Shown in pieces: positions 47,668 through 61,118 of a stretch of 64,000 nucleotides of DNA; position 1 is the stretch's first letter; every line of letters starts with the position of its first letter. The notes beneath the pieces are model-generated. The model was not told the origin of the DNA, ran no database searches, and saw only the letters and a list, made by a program, of their open reading frames with translations. The stretch is from the NCBI RefSeq assembly GCF_023050945.1, contig NZ_JALKIM010000001.1, positions 62,001 to 126,000 on the forward strand, written 5' to 3'. The stretch is from Anaerobiospirillum sp. NML120448. GTDB taxonomy: Bacteria; Pseudomonadota; Gammaproteobacteria; Enterobacterales; Succinivibrionaceae. The translations under genes were made by a program, and so were the position numbers.

Positions 47668-48563
47668 TGCATCCTGATCTTATTGCCCGAACTTGTGGCT
47701 CTATAGGAGTATTAGGAGCACTAGTTTTTGTTGGAGTATTAGATACCCCCAAGTTTATTGTTACTCCCTCGCAAAACTTTGAATCAGTTTTGCTTAGCAT
47801 CAATGTAGCTCCCAACAAACCTAGTACTCAAGAGGAAAACAAACAAACTCCAGAGCCTACTAATGAGCCAGCCATTGAGGAAACACCTATAACAAAACCG
47901 CAAGAAGCTCTAAAAGAGCCTCCTGTAGTAGAACAGCCTAAAGTTGAGCCACCTCCTGTTATCAAAGATAACCCAACAAAAGTGGTAAAGGTAGATGAGC
48001 CACCTCCTCTTAAAGAAGAGCCTAAGGTAGTTGCAAACCCAATCAAGCCACCAGAGCCTAAAAAGGCCGAAAAAATTAAGGAAAAGCCATCCGTAAAGCC
48101 CCAGGCCAAAAGCGAGCCCAAGCCTCAGCCTAAGCCACAGCCACAGCAGCCAAACAAAGCCCAAGAGCTTGCCAAAGCTAAGGCCGCTGCCCAGGCTAAA
48201 GCCCAAGCCCAAGCAGCTGCTCAGGCCCAGGCCGCTGCTCAGGCAGCTGCCCAAGAAAAGAGCTTATTAGAGGCCTCAGCTCGCAAGCTTAATGCTCAGC
48301 TGGCATCTTTATTGGTAAAAGAGATTAGAAGTAAACTGCGCTATCCTCGCAATGCCGTAAGACGCAAGTTAGAGGGTACGGTTATGGTAGAGTTTGTCAT
48401 TCAAAATGGTGTAGTCACCAGTTACAAAATAGAAAAGAGCTCTGGCCATAAAATTCTCGATGAGGCTGCTAGCAAGCTTGCCAAGAGCCTGGTCAAATTT
48501 AATACTCGCTTAGATGCTATGAGCAATAGAGTGCTGATTCCAATCAAGTATGAATTGCTCTAA
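47667..48563 (+). CDS. tonB: Energy transducer TonB
   Basis: Spans the periplasm to couple inner-membrane energy to outer-membrane receptors. The 298-residue product has one N-terminal membrane helix (about residues 10-27). A long Pro/Glu/Lys-rich spacer (about 50-165) and an Ala/Gln-rich segment (about 165-205) follow. The TonB C-terminal domain has LRYPRNAVRRKLEGTVMVEFVI near residue 225 and SSGHKILDEAASKLAKSL. Start overlaps exbD. The spacer is longer than in E. coli TonB (239). Confidence 0.95.
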   Translation: MHPDLIARTCGSIGVLGALVFVGVLDTPKFIVTPSQNFESVLLSINVAPNKPSTQEENKQTPEPTNEPAIEETPITKPQEALKEPPVVEQPKVEPPPVIKDNPTKVVKVDEPPPLKEEPKVVANPIKPPEPKKAEKIKEKPSVKPQAKSEPKPQPKPQPQQPNKAQELAKAKAAAQAKAQAQAAAQAQAAAQAAAQEKSLLEASARKLNAQLASLLVKEIRSKLRYPRNAVRRKLEGTVMVEFVIQNGVVTSYKIEKSSGHKILDEAASKLAKSLVKFNTRLDAMSNRVLIPIKYELL

Positions 48564-48564
48564 G

Positions 48565-48601
48565 AAAAAAAGGCAGAAATCATAAGATTTCTGCCTTTTT
48601 T
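48565..48601. terminator. Bidirectional terminator between tonB and receptor gene
   Basis: AGGCAGAAAT-cataag-ATTTCTGCCT flanked by A7 and T6. It serves convergent tonB (plus) and the receptor gene (minus). Confidence 0.9.
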
Positions 48602-48622
48602 CTAAAGCTTTAACTAAATTTT

Positions 48623-50698
48623 TTAGATGTCAGCCTTAAAGCCAATAGAGATAAAGCGGCCTGGCTCCTCAATGAGCTGATTGGTTTGATATTGCTCATC
48701 AAAGATGTTCTCGATGCTGCCATAGAGGGTAAATTGATCCTCAGGGCCTACCTTGGTAGATACGGATAAGTTAGCTGTTACATAGCCATCATAATTCACG
48801 TCACCGAAGTAGTTGCTACCATTTAAGTCATCATCCTTGGTTTGAGTAGCAAAGTTAATGTAGCCATCGAGCTCAAACATATCGCCATGGAAGCGTAAAC
48901 CAGCATTACCAAAGAAGCGTGGAGTACCAGTATTCTTAGTGCTCTTACCCTCAATTTCATACTCACGAATCATTTGGGTTAAGTTAAGGTAAGGCTCGTA
49001 AGTATTATCAATTAAGTAAGATAAGCTCAGCTCAGCACCATAGCTCTTAGCCTCTGCAATGTTCTGATAAGTATATGTAGGGCGGCCTCCCATGCCTCCA
49101 TTCGTTTTTCTCTTAGTCTCAATATAGTTATCAGTTAAGGTATAGAACATGGCGTAATCAGCAAATAACTGACCATCATCCCATCTAAAGCCAACTTCAA
49201 AATTGTTAGACTCCTCTGGCTTTAAATTAGGATTGCCATATTGAGGCTCACCAGTATTGGTTACTAAATAAAGCTCTTGAAGAGTTGGAGCTCTAAAGCC
49301 TTGTGACCAATTAATACGGAAAGCACCATTGTCAAATGGACGATAAACCAAACCAACACTACCAACTAATTTACTATGACTCTCATCAGCATGATTAGAT
49401 GCAGGATTTTGCCTTACCACTATTGGTTTACCTGGGATAACAATATAATCTGTGGTTAATGAAGAACCAGCTTTGTTATCAATATAGTTATAACGTACAC
49501 CTGTATTTAATGTCAGCTCATCAGTTAAATAAGTAGATAGCATAGCATAAAGGGCATGACTTTCTTGCTTATATCCCTGATCATCGGTAATAGTATAGCC
49601 ATGAGGATGATCTGTATCAGAGTAGCTACTCATCTTCTCTAAACGGCCATCATAACCAGTGACTAAATAGAAAGTATCAGATAAGCTAAGCTCAAGTTGT
49701 AAGTTACCACCTACGCTCTCTTGTTCATTAGCAACATCTACTAAAATGATTGGAATAGGGGTTGAGATAAAGTCTTTGGTAGTCTTTTGATAGTAAACAC
49801 TAGCATCAAAAGCAGCAATGACATCATTAATATCTGTTGCCTTTAAGTATAAAGAATGCTTTTGGCGATCCCACTTAGGAATTTCACCTCTAAATGCAGC
49901 ATAAGTACCACCTACAGTAGTAGAAGTCTCAGCATTGGAGTCATAATACTCGCCACGATAGCCTAAAGTAAGATTGTCTAAAATATCGTAGCTAAAGTCA
50001 CCATTGAAGCCATGAGCATCATAAGAGGTGTTGTCTAAATGCTCGCGATCGGAAAGTACTATGTCACCTGCATTAGTATTAAAGGCACCGATAGCATACT
50101 TAAAGCGGTCTAAAGTACCAGTTAAATTTACATACTCGCTAAAGCTATTATTAGAGCTTAGGAAGTTGGCACCACCTTCAAACTTGAATGGCTCCTCACT
50201 TGCTTGCTTGGTAATGACGTTAACAATACCACCCATAGCATCAGAACCATACAATACTGAGGCTGGACCCTTTACTACTTCAATACGATCAATAAAGTAA
50301 GGGTTAATTAACATTGGAGCACCAGACTTAGTCTTTTGCTCATCAATACGCTGACCATCAACCATGAGTAAAGTACGTAGCGCACTTTCACCACGAATAG
50401 TTACACGCTTAGTGCCAGGGGTACCATCAGATGTTAAGCGCACGCCAGTTTCTGAGCGTAATAACTCAGGAACAGAGTCGTTAGCAAAATTCTTGAGCTC
50501 TTTAGTATCAACTACAGAAATAGAAGAATTGGTGTCTAATAACTCTTGACTAGTACGAGAGGCGGTAATAACCACAGTGTCACTCTTAATGCGCTCAAGA
50601 CCACTAGTCTGGTTATCAGCAGCAAAAGCTACAGGAGTAAATAATACGGAAACAGCAGCAGCTAAAAGGCTCTTGTTGAGCTTTTGTGAAGAACTCAT
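48623..50698 (-). CDS. TonB-dependent outer-membrane receptor
   Basis: A 691-residue outer-membrane receptor, likely for a siderophore, heme or vitamin; the substrate is not evident. It has a signal peptide (cleavage near AFA-AD at residue 26), a TonB box-like DTVVITA near 39-45, a plug domain with RVTIRGESALRTLLMVDGQR and EVVKGPASVLYGSDAMGGIVNVIT, and a beta-barrel with the markers INWSQGFRAPTLQELYL and NPNLKPEESNNFEVG. It ends with aromatic-rich ISIGFKADI. The start lacks a Shine-Dalgarno; a CGCTTAG/CTAAGCG hairpin sits in the 5' leader. Confidence 0.93.
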   Translation of the reverse strand: MSSSQKLNKSLLAAAVSVLFTPVAFAADNQTSGLERIKSDTVVITASRTSQELLDTNSSISVVDTKELKNFANDSVPELLRSETGVRLTSDGTPGTKRVTIRGESALRTLLMVDGQRIDEQKTKSGAPMLINPYFIDRIEVVKGPASVLYGSDAMGGIVNVITKQASEEPFKFEGGANFLSSNNSFSEYVNLTGTLDRFKYAIGAFNTNAGDIVLSDREHLDNTSYDAHGFNGDFSYDILDNLTLGYRGEYYDSNAETSTTVGGTYAAFRGEIPKWDRQKHSLYLKATDINDVIAAFDASVYYQKTTKDFISTPIPIILVDVANEQESVGGNLQLELSLSDTFYLVTGYDGRLEKMSSYSDTDHPHGYTITDDQGYKQESHALYAMLSTYLTDELTLNTGVRYNYIDNKAGSSLTTDYIVIPGKPIVVRQNPASNHADESHSKLVGSVGLVYRPFDNGAFRINWSQGFRAPTLQELYLVTNTGEPQYGNPNLKPEESNNFEVGFRWDDGQLFADYAMFYTLTDNYIETKRKTNGGMGGRPTYTYQNIAEAKSYGAELSLSYLIDNTYEPYLNLTQMIREYEIEGKSTKNTGTPRFFGNAGLRFHGDMFELDGYINFATQTKDDDLNGSNYFGDVNYDGYVTANLSVSTKVGPEDQFTLYGSIENIFDEQYQTNQLIEEPGRFISIGFKADI

Positions 50699-51082
50699 GG
50701 GAAAGAAAACTCACAACAATCGCTTAGCATAACTAAGCGCGAAATATTAATACCCTAATTTAGGTCTTATTTAATTATTGCTAACAAACTGCACTTTATT
50801 AACAAAGAATTTAGTACAAGACAAATTAGGTATAACCCTAATGTTGGCCCTTACGTCAATATAATTTATAAAGCATATTTATAAAAAATTATTGGATCGT
50901 TGGTCAGCTTTTATTTTTTTAAAGTGCCTAGTATTACACTAATTTGTATTACATGTTTATCTATTGATAATTTTTTCTCAACAATGCTCTAATACTTATT
51001 AGAAAAGCGATCATTAGCGCAATTTTGTTAAAACTTTGCTCAAAATTAGAACACTTTTGACACGTTAGAAACAATCCATAAT
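50699..51082. other. Receptor upstream region with repeat-type operator candidates
   Basis: No gene seen in about 380 bases. A 5'-UTR hairpin CGCTTAG-cataa-CTAAGCG is at 50721-50739. Two imperfect inverted repeats CCTAA-t-TTAGG (50754-50764) and ATTAGG-tataac-CCTAAT (50825-50842) share ATTAGGGT on the minus strand. They may bind a regulator of the receptor gene. No Fur consensus was seen. Confidence 0.45.
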
Positions 51083-51126
51083 AAAAAAAAGCAGCACTTT
51101 GATCTTATGCAAAATGCTGCTTTTTT
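51083..51126. terminator. Terminator of ftsY
   Basis: AAAAAAAGCAGCA...TGCTGCTTTTTT with a loop of about 18 bases. It lies just past the ftsY stop and can act in both directions. Confidence 0.85.
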
Positions 51127-51151
51127 AATAAGTTAATCTTATAGATAAACG

Positions 51152-53155
51152 CTATTTATGTTCTTCGTCTTCTACTAAAGCATCAACAAATGGATCAATC
51201 TTAAACTCACGTAGATCTTCAGCCTTTTCACCAATACCAACATAACGAATTGGTATTTCGTAGAGATTAGCTAAAGAAAAGACCACACCACCTTTAGCTG
51301 AGCCATCTAACTTGGTCAAAGTAAGACCAGTTACATTAACCGCCTCAGTAAAGACCTTGGTTTGAGATACAGCATTTTGACCTGTAGCAGCATCCAATAC
51401 CAACATAGTCTCATGAGGTAATTTTGGATCAATTTTCTGCATTACACGGACAATCTTGCGTAACTCGTCCATTAAGTGATCTTTATTTTGTAAGCGACCT
51501 GCGGTATCACATAAGAGCACATCAATACCACGTGCTTTAGCGGCACTAACAGCATCATAAAGCACAGAGGCACTATCAGAACCAGTAGCCTGTGCAATCA
51601 CAGGAACATTAGCTCTTTCACCCCACTCTTTTAACTGTTCTACAGCGGCAGCTCTAAAGGTATCACCAGCTGCTAGCATTACCTTTAAGCCCATATCTTG
51701 ATACTTACGTGCCAGCTTACCAATAGTAGTAGTCTTACCTGCGCCGTTTACACCTACCATTAAAATAACAAATGGAGTATGGTCATAAACAATCAAAGGC
51801 TTTTCACATGGATATAAGATTTCTGAAAGTATCTTCTTTAAGTTATTACGTAAGGCACCAGCATCACGTAAATCACGGACACGAGACTCATCACGCAAGC
51901 GCTCAATAACCTTTTGAGTGGTTTCCACTCCTAAGTCAGCGGTTAATAAAGCAGTCTCTAAATCCTCATACAAGTCCTCATCAATCTTACGACCGAAGAT
52001 TAAAGAGCTAACGCCAAAGGCCAGATTATCTCTAGTTTTCTTTAAGCGTGAGAAGAAAGACTTACGCTCTTCTTGCATGGCCTCTTTGGCACTCTCTTGA
52101 GCCTGGGCCTCTTCATTTGCCTTTTCTGCCTCAGCAGCTTCAGCAGCCTCTGCTGCTGCAGCCTCTGCCTCTAAGCGCTCTTGCTCTGCCTTTTCAGCAG
52201 CGATACGCTCAGCCTCAAGGCGTTCTGCCTCTAAGCGTTCTTGTTCTGCCTTTTCTGCGGCAATACGCTCAGCCTCAAGACGTTCGGCCTCACGGCGTTC
52301 TGCCTCTAAGCGCTCTTGCTCTGCCTTTTCTGCGGCAATGCGCTCAGCTTCACGGCGTTCTGCCTCTAAGCGCTCTTGCTCTGCCTTTTCTGCGGCAAGA
52401 CGCTCGGCCTCACGGCGTTCTGCCTCTAAGCGCTCTTGCTCTGCCTTTTCGGCGGCAATACGCTCAGCCTCTCTGCGTTCTGCCTCTAAGCGCTCTTGTT
52501 CTGCCTTTTCAGCAGCAATGCGCTCAGCTTCACGGCGTTCTGCCTCTAAGCGCTCTTGTTCTGCTTTTTCAGCAGCAATGCGCTCGGCTTCACGGCGCTC
52601 GGCCTCTAAGCGCTCTTGCTCTGCCTTTTCAGCAGCAATGCGTTCAGCTTCACGGCGCTCGGCCTCTAAGCGCTCTTGCTCTGCTTTTTCAGCAGCGATA
52701 CGCTCAGCCTCAAGGCGTTCTGCCTCTAAGCGCTCTTGCTCGGCTTGCACAGCAAGCTGAGCTTGCTGAGCTTGCTCGGCTAAAGTGGTGTCTTCTGCTT
52801 TGGTGCTTGCGACAGGGGCAGATGGGGACTCAGTTAGGGTTGGGTCTTGATCTGCGTGAGGCTGATGGGAAGACTCATCAGTCTTGGTGTTCTTGGAGCT
52901 GTCGCAAGATGGCTCTTTTTTTTCGGCTTCCTCTACCTGCTCAGCAATAGACTCACTGGCTTCATCGTTAGCAAAGATGGACTCGCTATCTTTACCTTCT
53001 TTGTCTTGAGCAAGTTGTTCTTGGGATTCCACAGCATCAGCTATAGGCTGATCGTCCAAATCTTGAGCAACATTTTTCTCGTCTACTTGAGACTCAGCAT
53101 TGTTAGCCTCATCCTTTTTCTTATTTATGCCAAAGAGTTTTGCAAAAAATCCCAT
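51152..53155 (-). CDS. ftsY: Signal recognition particle receptor FtsY with tandem repeat domain
   Basis: GTPase receptor that docks SRP-ribosome complexes at the inner membrane. The NG domain from about residue 365 has [33 protein letters not shown] and [10 protein letters not shown]. The acidic A domain carries about ten copies of a 20-residue unit [20 protein letters not shown] (residues about 135-340), a probable charged coiled coil. E. coli FtsY has 497 residues, this one 667. The repeat is reflected in DNA as a 60-bp minisatellite at about 52150-52750. rsmD is divergent, as in E. coli. Confidence 0.97.
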   Translation of the reverse strand: MGFFAKLFGINKKKDEANNAESQVDEKNVAQDLDDQPIADAVESQEQLAQDKEGKDSESIFANDEASESIAEQVEEAEKKEPSCDSSKNTKTDESSHQPHADQDPTLTESPSAPVASTKAEDTTLAEQAQQAQLAVQAEQERLEAERLEAERIAAEKAEQERLEAERREAERIAAEKAEQERLEAERREAERIAAEKAEQERLEAERREAERIAAEKAEQERLEAERREAERIAAEKAEQERLEAERREAERLAAEKAEQERLEAERREAERIAAEKAEQERLEAERREAERLEAERIAAEKAEQERLEAERLEAERIAAEKAEQERLEAEAAAAEAAEAAEAEKANEEAQAQESAKEAMQEERKSFFSRLKKTRDNLAFGVSSLIFGRKIDEDLYEDLETALLTADLGVETTQKVIERLRDESRVRDLRDAGALRNNLKKILSEILYPCEKPLIVYDHTPFVILMVGVNGAGKTTTIGKLARKYQDMGLKVMLAAGDTFRAAAVEQLKEWGERANVPVIAQATGSDSASVLYDAVSAAKARGIDVLLCDTAGRLQNKDHLMDELRKIVRVMQKIDPKLPHETMLVLDAATGQNAVSQTKVFTEAVNVTGLTLTKLDGSAKGGVVFSLANLYEIPIRYVGIGEKAEDLREFKIDPFVDALVEDEEHK
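52150..52750. repeat. 60-bp minisatellite within ftsY
   Basis: About ten tandem copies of a 60-bp unit, each encoding 20 residues, with small sequence variation between copies (R/L and I/L changes, and one 25-residue unit). The read-through frames on the opposite strand are long only because of this repeat. Copy number is likely to vary among strains. Confidence 0.9.
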
Positions 53156-53386
53156 GCTAACTAACTTCCCAATCTAAAAATATAAAAAAATATTTAATTG
53201 ATTTTGCTAAGGTTTAAAACCTTTTAGTGTGTAATCTGTATAGAAAAATACTGACTTATTAAGTGTGAGCTTTTAATAAAAGCTACTAGCCTCGACCTAA
53301 CAATTATAGCAAAATGAAAAATCTAAAAAGAAAAAGCCTTAAAATCAAAGATTTTTTTCAAGCTACTAAAAATTTAGGAGAACTCC

Positions 53387-53962
53387 ATGGCCTACGATAA
53401 CAAAATTCGCATTATTGGCGGCGCTTTTAAAGGACGCAAGCTAAATGTTATTGATATGGACGGTTTACGCCCTACTACCAATAGAGTAAGAGAAACAGTC
53501 TTTAACTGGCTTCAAGAGCGTGTGTCCAATGCTAAAGTGTTAGACCTTTTTGCAGGATCAGGCGCTTTAGGTTTAGAGGCTTTATCACGAGGTGCTGCAA
53601 GCTTAACCTTAGTAGAAAAAGATAAAGATAATGCTGCCATATTAAAAAACGAAATTGCGACCTTGCCAGGTAATGCCTCTGAGGGGGTTAATCTTATTTG
53701 TGCTGATGGTCTAGAGTATCTTAAGAGTCTGCCAAGCAAACCATGCTTTGACTTAATCTTTCTTGACCCTCCTTTTGGCTCAGATCTTTTAGAAGCAGCT
53801 GTTGAAATTATTGTTTCTAAAGATTTACTTAATGATGGTGGTATTGTCTATGTTGAAATGGGCAGTGCTAAGAAAAAGCCACTATTTGGGCTGAGCATGA
53901 TTAGAGACGAGCAAATTGGCCAATGCCATTTTGGTCTTTATGAGAGGAGTTTCTTTTTATAG
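53387..53962 (+). CDS. rsmD: 16S rRNA (guanine966-N2)-methyltransferase RsmD
   Basis: Methylates G966 of 16S rRNA within assembled 30S particles. The 191-residue product has IIGGAFKGRKL at the start, the SAM-binding motif VLDLFAGSGALGLEALSRGA near residue 45 and the catalytic DLIFLDPPFG near residue 122. GGAG lies seven bases before the ATG. It diverges from ftsY and converges on atpC, separated by a bidirectional terminator. Confidence 0.96.
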   Translation: MAYDNKIRIIGGAFKGRKLNVIDMDGLRPTTNRVRETVFNWLQERVSNAKVLDLFAGSGALGLEALSRGAASLTLVEKDKDNAAILKNEIATLPGNASEGVNLICADGLEYLKSLPSKPCFDLIFLDPPFGSDLLEAAVEIIVSKDLLNDGGIVYVEMGSAKKKPLFGLSMIRDEQIGQCHFGLYERSFFL

Positions 53963-53981
53963 GACTTTTGTTTTTACCAAT

Positions 53982-54009
53982 AAAAAAGGGATCGTATGAT
54001 CCCTTTTTT
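53982..54009. terminator. Bidirectional terminator between rsmD and atpC
   Basis: AAAAAAGGGATC-gtat-GATCCCTTTTTT, a perfect hairpin between convergent genes. Confidence 0.9.
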
Positions 54010-54085
54010 ATTAGCATTAAGCTTAATACTAAGCCCAATATGGCCAAGCATGAAGCTTGGCCTATGGTCTTGTATAGTCTTTTTG

Positions 54086-54514
54086 CTAGCGCTTGCGAGA
54101 GCGGGCGAGCTCGACCACTTTGAGCTGAGCCATAGCCTCGGACAGTTTGATAAAGGCCTGAGTGTAGTCCTTATCACCTGCGTTGGTACGAGAAATGGCT
54201 TCACGTGCAGCACGCATTGCTTCTTGAGCTTTAGCCTCATCAATGTCATCAGCACGTAGAGCAGTATCAGCCAAGACAGTTACGTCCTCTGGCTGAACCT
54301 CTAAAATACCACCAGCTAAGTAAATTTGGTCTTGCTTACCTTCGGCATCAACCAAAGTAACCATACCAGACTTAATGGTGGTAATTAAAGGAGTGTGGCC
54401 ATGGCGGATACCTAACTCACCCTCAGAGCCAGTGATAGACATAGCTCTGACGCGGCCAGAATACATGCTGCCAACACCACTGACGACATTGAGATGGAAA
54501 GTAATATCTTCCAT
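54086..54514 (-). CDS. atpC: ATP synthase epsilon subunit
   Basis: Central-stalk and inhibitory subunit of F1. The 142-residue product has the beta-sandwich segment [21 protein letters not shown] and the C-terminal helical hairpin with [16 protein letters not shown]. It is last in the operon, following atpD by 16 bases, and lies before a terminator. Confidence 0.96.
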   Translation of the reverse strand: MEDITFHLNVVSGVGSMYSGRVRAMSITGSEGELGIRHGHTPLITTIKSGMVTLVDAEGKQDQIYLAGGILEVQPEDVTVLADTALRADDIDEAKAQEAMRAAREAISRTNAGDKDYTQAFIKLSEAMAQLKVVELARSRKR

Positions 54515-54530
54515 GCGTCAATCCTCCTAA

Positions 54531-55949
<1,419 letters not shown>

Positions 55950-55964
55950 TTATCCTCAAATAAA

Positions 55965-56828
55965 TTAGACCGCAGAGGCACCAGATACGATGTCATTAAG
56001 TTCCATCGTAATACTTGCTTGACGTGCCTTGTTATATTCAAGCTGCAGATCGCTGACAAGGGCATCGGCATTATCTGTAGCTGCTTTCATTGCCACCATA
56101 CGAGCTGCTTGCTCAGAGGCAAGATTCTCAAGCACAGCTTGATAAACCATCTGCTGAATATAACGATCTAAAACTACGTTCAAAATGATAGCTGGATCAG
56201 GTTCGTAAATATAATCCCAGTGATGCTTCTTAATGTTTTCATCGTCTGTAATAGGCAATGGAAGCATCTGCATAACCATTGGGATTTGCACCATCGTATT
56301 CTTAAAGCCGTTGAAGCATAAGTTAATCTTATCTACTTCACCATTTAAGAATGCTTGGGTCATCACCTTGATAGCACCAACTAAATTGTCAGGGGATGGA
56401 TCATCGCCAAATCCAGCGTGCTGAGCGATTACTTCAATACCAGCACGGGAGAAGAAAGCATGAGCCTTTCCGCCTAACAATACAGTCTTAACACCCAAAC
56501 CTTTATCCATATTAGCCTTAATATCATTTAAGGTCTTACGGAAAAGGTTGATATTAAGACCACCACACAAGCCACGATCGGTAGAAACAATGATATAACC
56601 AATGTTTTTAACCTCACGCTCAACCATATATGGGTGGTGGTACTCAGTGTGACCAGCTGCAATATGACCGATAATGCGATTGAGAGCCTGAGAGTATGGA
56701 CGTGAAGAGATCATTTTCTCTTGGGCACGTCTCATCTTTGATGCGGCTACCATTTGCATAGCACTGGTGATCTTCTGAGTGCTTTTAACACTAGAGATCT
56801 TAGTGCGTATTTCCTTTGCGCCGGCCAT
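55965..56828 (-). CDS. atpG: ATP synthase gamma subunit
   Basis: Rotor shaft of F1. The 287-residue product has the conserved N-terminal helix [32 protein letters not shown] and the C-terminal [28 protein letters not shown]. Length and ends match E. coli. It lies 10 bases after atpA. Confidence 0.98.
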   Translation of the reverse strand: MAGAKEIRTKISSVKSTQKITSAMQMVAASKMRRAQEKMISSRPYSQALNRIIGHIAAGHTEYHHPYMVEREVKNIGYIIVSTDRGLCGGLNINLFRKTLNDIKANMDKGLGVKTVLLGGKAHAFFSRAGIEVIAQHAGFGDDPSPDNLVGAIKVMTQAFLNGEVDKINLCFNGFKNTMVQIPMVMQMLPLPITDDENIKKHHWDYIYEPDPAIILNVVLDRYIQQMVYQAVLENLASEQAARMVAMKAATDNADALVSDLQLEYNKARQASITMELNDIVSGASAV

Positions 56829-56838
56829 GTTAGAGCTC

Positions 56839-58380
56839 CTAGTAGGTTTGAGTTGACTTGAACTCAGTTACTAAATCGTTAAGGCTCTTTACAACCTCAT
56901 CGTTATAGTCTGGATTCTCTTCAATGCTCTTTAATAAGTCTGCATGAGACTGACGAGCATACTCTAACAAGGCAGATTCAAATGGCAGAATCTTGGATAA
57001 TTCTACATCCTCAAGATAGCCACGCTCAGCAGCAAAGATAACTAAAGCCTGCTCGGCTACAGTTAATGGAGCAAATTGCTTTTGCTTCATGAGCTCAGTT
57101 ACCTTTTGACCATGGTCAAGCTGCTTACGGGTTGCATCATCAAGGTCTGATGAGAACTGAGCGAAAGCGGCAAGCTCACGGTACTGGGCCAAGGCGGTAC
57201 GAATACCACCAGAGAGCTTCTTAATAATCTTGGTCTGTGCTGCACCACCTACACGAGATACAGAAATACCAGGATCAACAGCTGGGCGGACACCAGAGTT
57301 AAATAATGAGGAGGTTAAGAAGATCTGACCGTCAGTAATAGAAATTACGTTGGTTGGAATGAACGCAGAAACGTCACCAGCCTGGGTCTCAATAATAGGT
57401 AAAGCGGTTAAAGAACCAGTCTTACCCTTGATCTTACCACCTGATAACTCCTCTAAGTAGGCAGCGTTAACACGGGATGCACGCTCTAAGAGACGTGAGT
57501 GTAAGTAGAAAACGTCACCTGGGAAAGCCTCACGTCCTGGTGGACGACGTAAGAGCAAGGAAATCTGACGATATGCCACAGCGTGCTTAGATAAGTCGTC
57601 ATAAATGATCAATGCGTCTTCGCCCTGATCCATGAAGAACTCACCCATAGCACAACCAGCATATGGTGCGATATATTGTAAAGCTGCTGTATCAGAAGCA
57701 GAAGCTGCAACCACAATAGTGTTATCTAATGCGCCATGCTCTTCTAACTTTCTTACTACAGAAGCAATGGTGGAAGCCTTCTGACCAATAGCTACGTAAA
57801 TACAACGAACACCATAGTTCTTTTGGTTAATAATGGTGTCGATAGCTAAAGCAGTCTTACCTACCTGACGGTCGCCAATGATAAGCTCACGCTGACCACG
57901 ACCGATAGGAATCATGGCATCAACAGCCTTATAGCCAGTTTGAATTGGCTGAGAAACGCTCTGACGAGCAATAACGCCTGGAGCGATCTTTTCTACTGGG
58001 TAGAACTCAGTCTTTTCAATAGGGCCCTTACCGTCAATTGGCTCACCTAAGGTGTTAACAACACGACCTAATAATGAATTGCCAACTGGTACTTCAAGAA
58101 TACGGCCAGTGCTACGTACCTTCATACCCTCAGATAAGTGAGAGTATGGACCCATAACAATGGCACCAACGGAGTCACGCTCAAGGTTCAAAGCTAGACC
58201 ATAAAGGCCTGAACCGAAGTCTAGCATTTCGCCCTGCATAACGTTGGAAAGGCCGTGAATACGCACGATACCGTCATTTACAGATACGATAGTACCTTCA
58301 TCACGTGCCTCAGTGACAACCTTAAATTGCTCGATGCGCTTTTTGATGAGATCGGCAATTTCAGTTGAATTTAATTGCAT
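56839..58380 (-). CDS. atpA: ATP synthase alpha subunit
   Basis: Non-catalytic nucleotide-binding subunit of F1. It has [18 protein letters not shown] near residue 170, the [23 protein letters not shown] segment and the conserved [13 protein letters not shown]. The 513-residue length equals E. coli AtpA. It starts with the typical [19 protein letters not shown]. Confidence 0.99.
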   Translation of the reverse strand: MQLNSTEIADLIKKRIEQFKVVTEARDEGTIVSVNDGIVRIHGLSNVMQGEMLDFGSGLYGLALNLERDSVGAIVMGPYSHLSEGMKVRSTGRILEVPVGNSLLGRVVNTLGEPIDGKGPIEKTEFYPVEKIAPGVIARQSVSQPIQTGYKAVDAMIPIGRGQRELIIGDRQVGKTALAIDTIINQKNYGVRCIYVAIGQKASTIASVVRKLEEHGALDNTIVVAASASDTAALQYIAPYAGCAMGEFFMDQGEDALIIYDDLSKHAVAYRQISLLLRRPPGREAFPGDVFYLHSRLLERASRVNAAYLEELSGGKIKGKTGSLTALPIIETQAGDVSAFIPTNVISITDGQIFLTSSLFNSGVRPAVDPGISVSRVGGAAQTKIIKKLSGGIRTALAQYRELAAFAQFSSDLDDATRKQLDHGQKVTELMKQKQFAPLTVAEQALVIFAAERGYLEDVELSKILPFESALLEYARQSHADLLKSIEENPDYNDEVVKSLNDLVTEFKSTQTY

Positions 58381-58396
58381 TTATTTTTCCCCTGCT

Positions 58397-58927
58397 TTAC
58401 TTGAGGGTTGAAGACAATCTACTCAGGTTAGTTTTGACGCTGCCATCAATAACTTCATCACCAATACGGATGATTACACCGCCCATAATGCTTGGGTCGA
58501 TAGTGCGAGTTAGACTTATTGTGACTTTATATTTCTGCTCGAGCTTAGCAACTAAGGCCTTTTCGTCCTCAGGCTTTAATGGGCGAGCAGTCACAATCTC
58601 AACGGCTTGTACCTTTAAGTAGTCGTCTCGTAACCTGATAAACTCTTGATAAATTTCAGGAAGAACTTCAAAACGATTGTTCTCGCCTAAAACAAAGACA
58701 AAGTTCTGTCCCTTCTCATCAAGAAGATCACCTAAGAGCTCAATTAGTAACTTAGAGGCAGCCTCATGGGTGCTAGCCTCGCTTACCATATAAGCAAATT
58801 GCTCATTAGTTATGGCGCAAGACAAAGCCTCAAGCGAGTTTGACCAACGATCAAAGCTTTTATCCTGCTTAGCAATTTCAAATACTGCTTGAGCATAAGG
58901 TCTTGCGATAGTTAGGTTCTCAGCCAA
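58397..58927 (-). CDS. atpH: ATP synthase delta subunit
   Basis: Peripheral-stalk subunit linking F1 to the b dimer. I place the start at the TTG at 58927, because it gives MAENLTIARPYAQ, which aligns residue for residue with E. coli MSEFITVARPYAK, and GAGG lies eight bases upstream. The in-frame GTG at 58936 adds three residues and overlaps that ribosome site. The product is 176 residues, one shorter than E. coli. The C-terminal region has VTISLTRTIDPSIMGGVIIRIGDEVIDGSVKTNLSRL, normal for the family. Confidence 0.93.
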   Translation of the reverse strand: MAENLTIARPYAQAVFEIAKQDKSFDRWSNSLEALSCAITNEQFAYMVSEASTHEAASKLLIELLGDLLDEKGQNFVFVLGENNRFEVLPEIYQEFIRLRDDYLKVQAVEIVTARPLKPEDEKALVAKLEQKYKVTISLTRTIDPSIMGGVIIRIGDEVIDGSVKTNLSRLSSTLK

Positions 58928-58942
58928 TGCTTTCACCTCACT

Positions 58943-59413
58943 TTACAAGGAATCAACAATCTTCTTGACCATTTGATGATCAGAGCTTGCATCCATTTTC
59001 TTATCAAGAATTTTCTCCGCACCAGCAACAGCCAGAGCAATAACCTCAGCACGTAATTCCTCACGGGCCTTATTACGCTCAGACTCGATCTCTGCCTTAG
59101 CAGACTCGACGATGCGGTTTTTCTCGTTAGTAGCTTCTTCAGTAGCACGGTCTAAGATCATTGAGCGCTGCTTATTAGCCTCATCAATGATCTTTTGAGC
59201 CTCTACCTTAGCCTGACGCAAGGTATCAGCAGCATTAGACTTTGCTAACTCAAGGTTTTTCTTAGCCTTCTCGGCATTGGCAAGACCATCTGCAATTTCT
59301 TTCTGCCTTTTCTCTAAGGCATCCATAAGTGGTGGCCATACATATTTCATGCATAGAACCACGAAGATAAAGAACGCAACGGCTTGACCTAAAAAAGTAG
59401 CATTAATTTCCAA
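58943..59413 (-). CDS. atpF: ATP synthase b subunit
   Basis: Peripheral stalk dimer of Fo. The 156-residue product has an N-terminal membrane helix ([21 protein letters not shown]) and then a long charged helix with Lys/Ala/Glu-rich heptads such as [22 protein letters not shown]. Length equals E. coli AtpF (156). It lies between atpE and atpH. Confidence 0.98.
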   Translation of the reverse strand: MEINATFLGQAVAFFIFVVLCMKYVWPPLMDALEKRQKEIADGLANAEKAKKNLELAKSNAADTLRQAKVEAQKIIDEANKQRSMILDRATEEATNEKNRIVESAKAEIESERNKAREELRAEVIALAVAGAEKILDKKMDASSDHQMVKKIVDSL

Positions 59414-59446
59414 GGTGTTAGCTCCTTGCTAAAACAGGTGTTTAGC

Positions 59447-59668
<222 letters not shown>

Positions 59669-59820
59669 TTAAATTCTCCTAATAAGTACAAAATTTTTTC
59701 AGTAGAAAGTTAAAAAAAGAGCTACGACTATTTAAAAAAGTTGAGCGATAGTCATAAGGCTCGTTCTACAAAATATTTTTTGGTCTTCATCAACGAGCAA
59801 TGAAAACCATTCATTGCTCA

Positions 59821-60831
<1,011 letters not shown>

Positions 60832-61118
60832 TTATTGCTAAGAGAGTAAAAGGCATTCTTCATACTCGACTAAAACCAGTGCTATTGCTTAATAGCAGAT
60901 ATTAGCTCCAGAGAGTTTTCTTTCTTAAAAAATCAGGTTGCTACAAGCTTTAGGATAATTGCTACTAAAAGCAAGCTTTTAGTTTGGAAAAGACAGCATC
61001 TTTTCATCCTCACAGCCTCATTCTCTTAGCTCTTATTACCAGATCTATTTATCAAGTCCCTAAACTAAATACCCAAATTAAATAATCACAACTTATTTGC
61101 TGTTAGCGATACAAGAAA

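Noticed and set aside
48623-50698. Specific siderophore or vitamin B12 assignment for the TonB receptor
   Set aside because: The barrel motifs are shared by many receptor types and no neighbouring uptake genes or ligand-specific motif supports one substrate.
52048-52950. 300-codon plus-strand ORF opposite ftsY
   Set aside because: It is the mirror of the ftsY repeat, encodes only repeated low-complexity residues and overlaps a well-supported gene.
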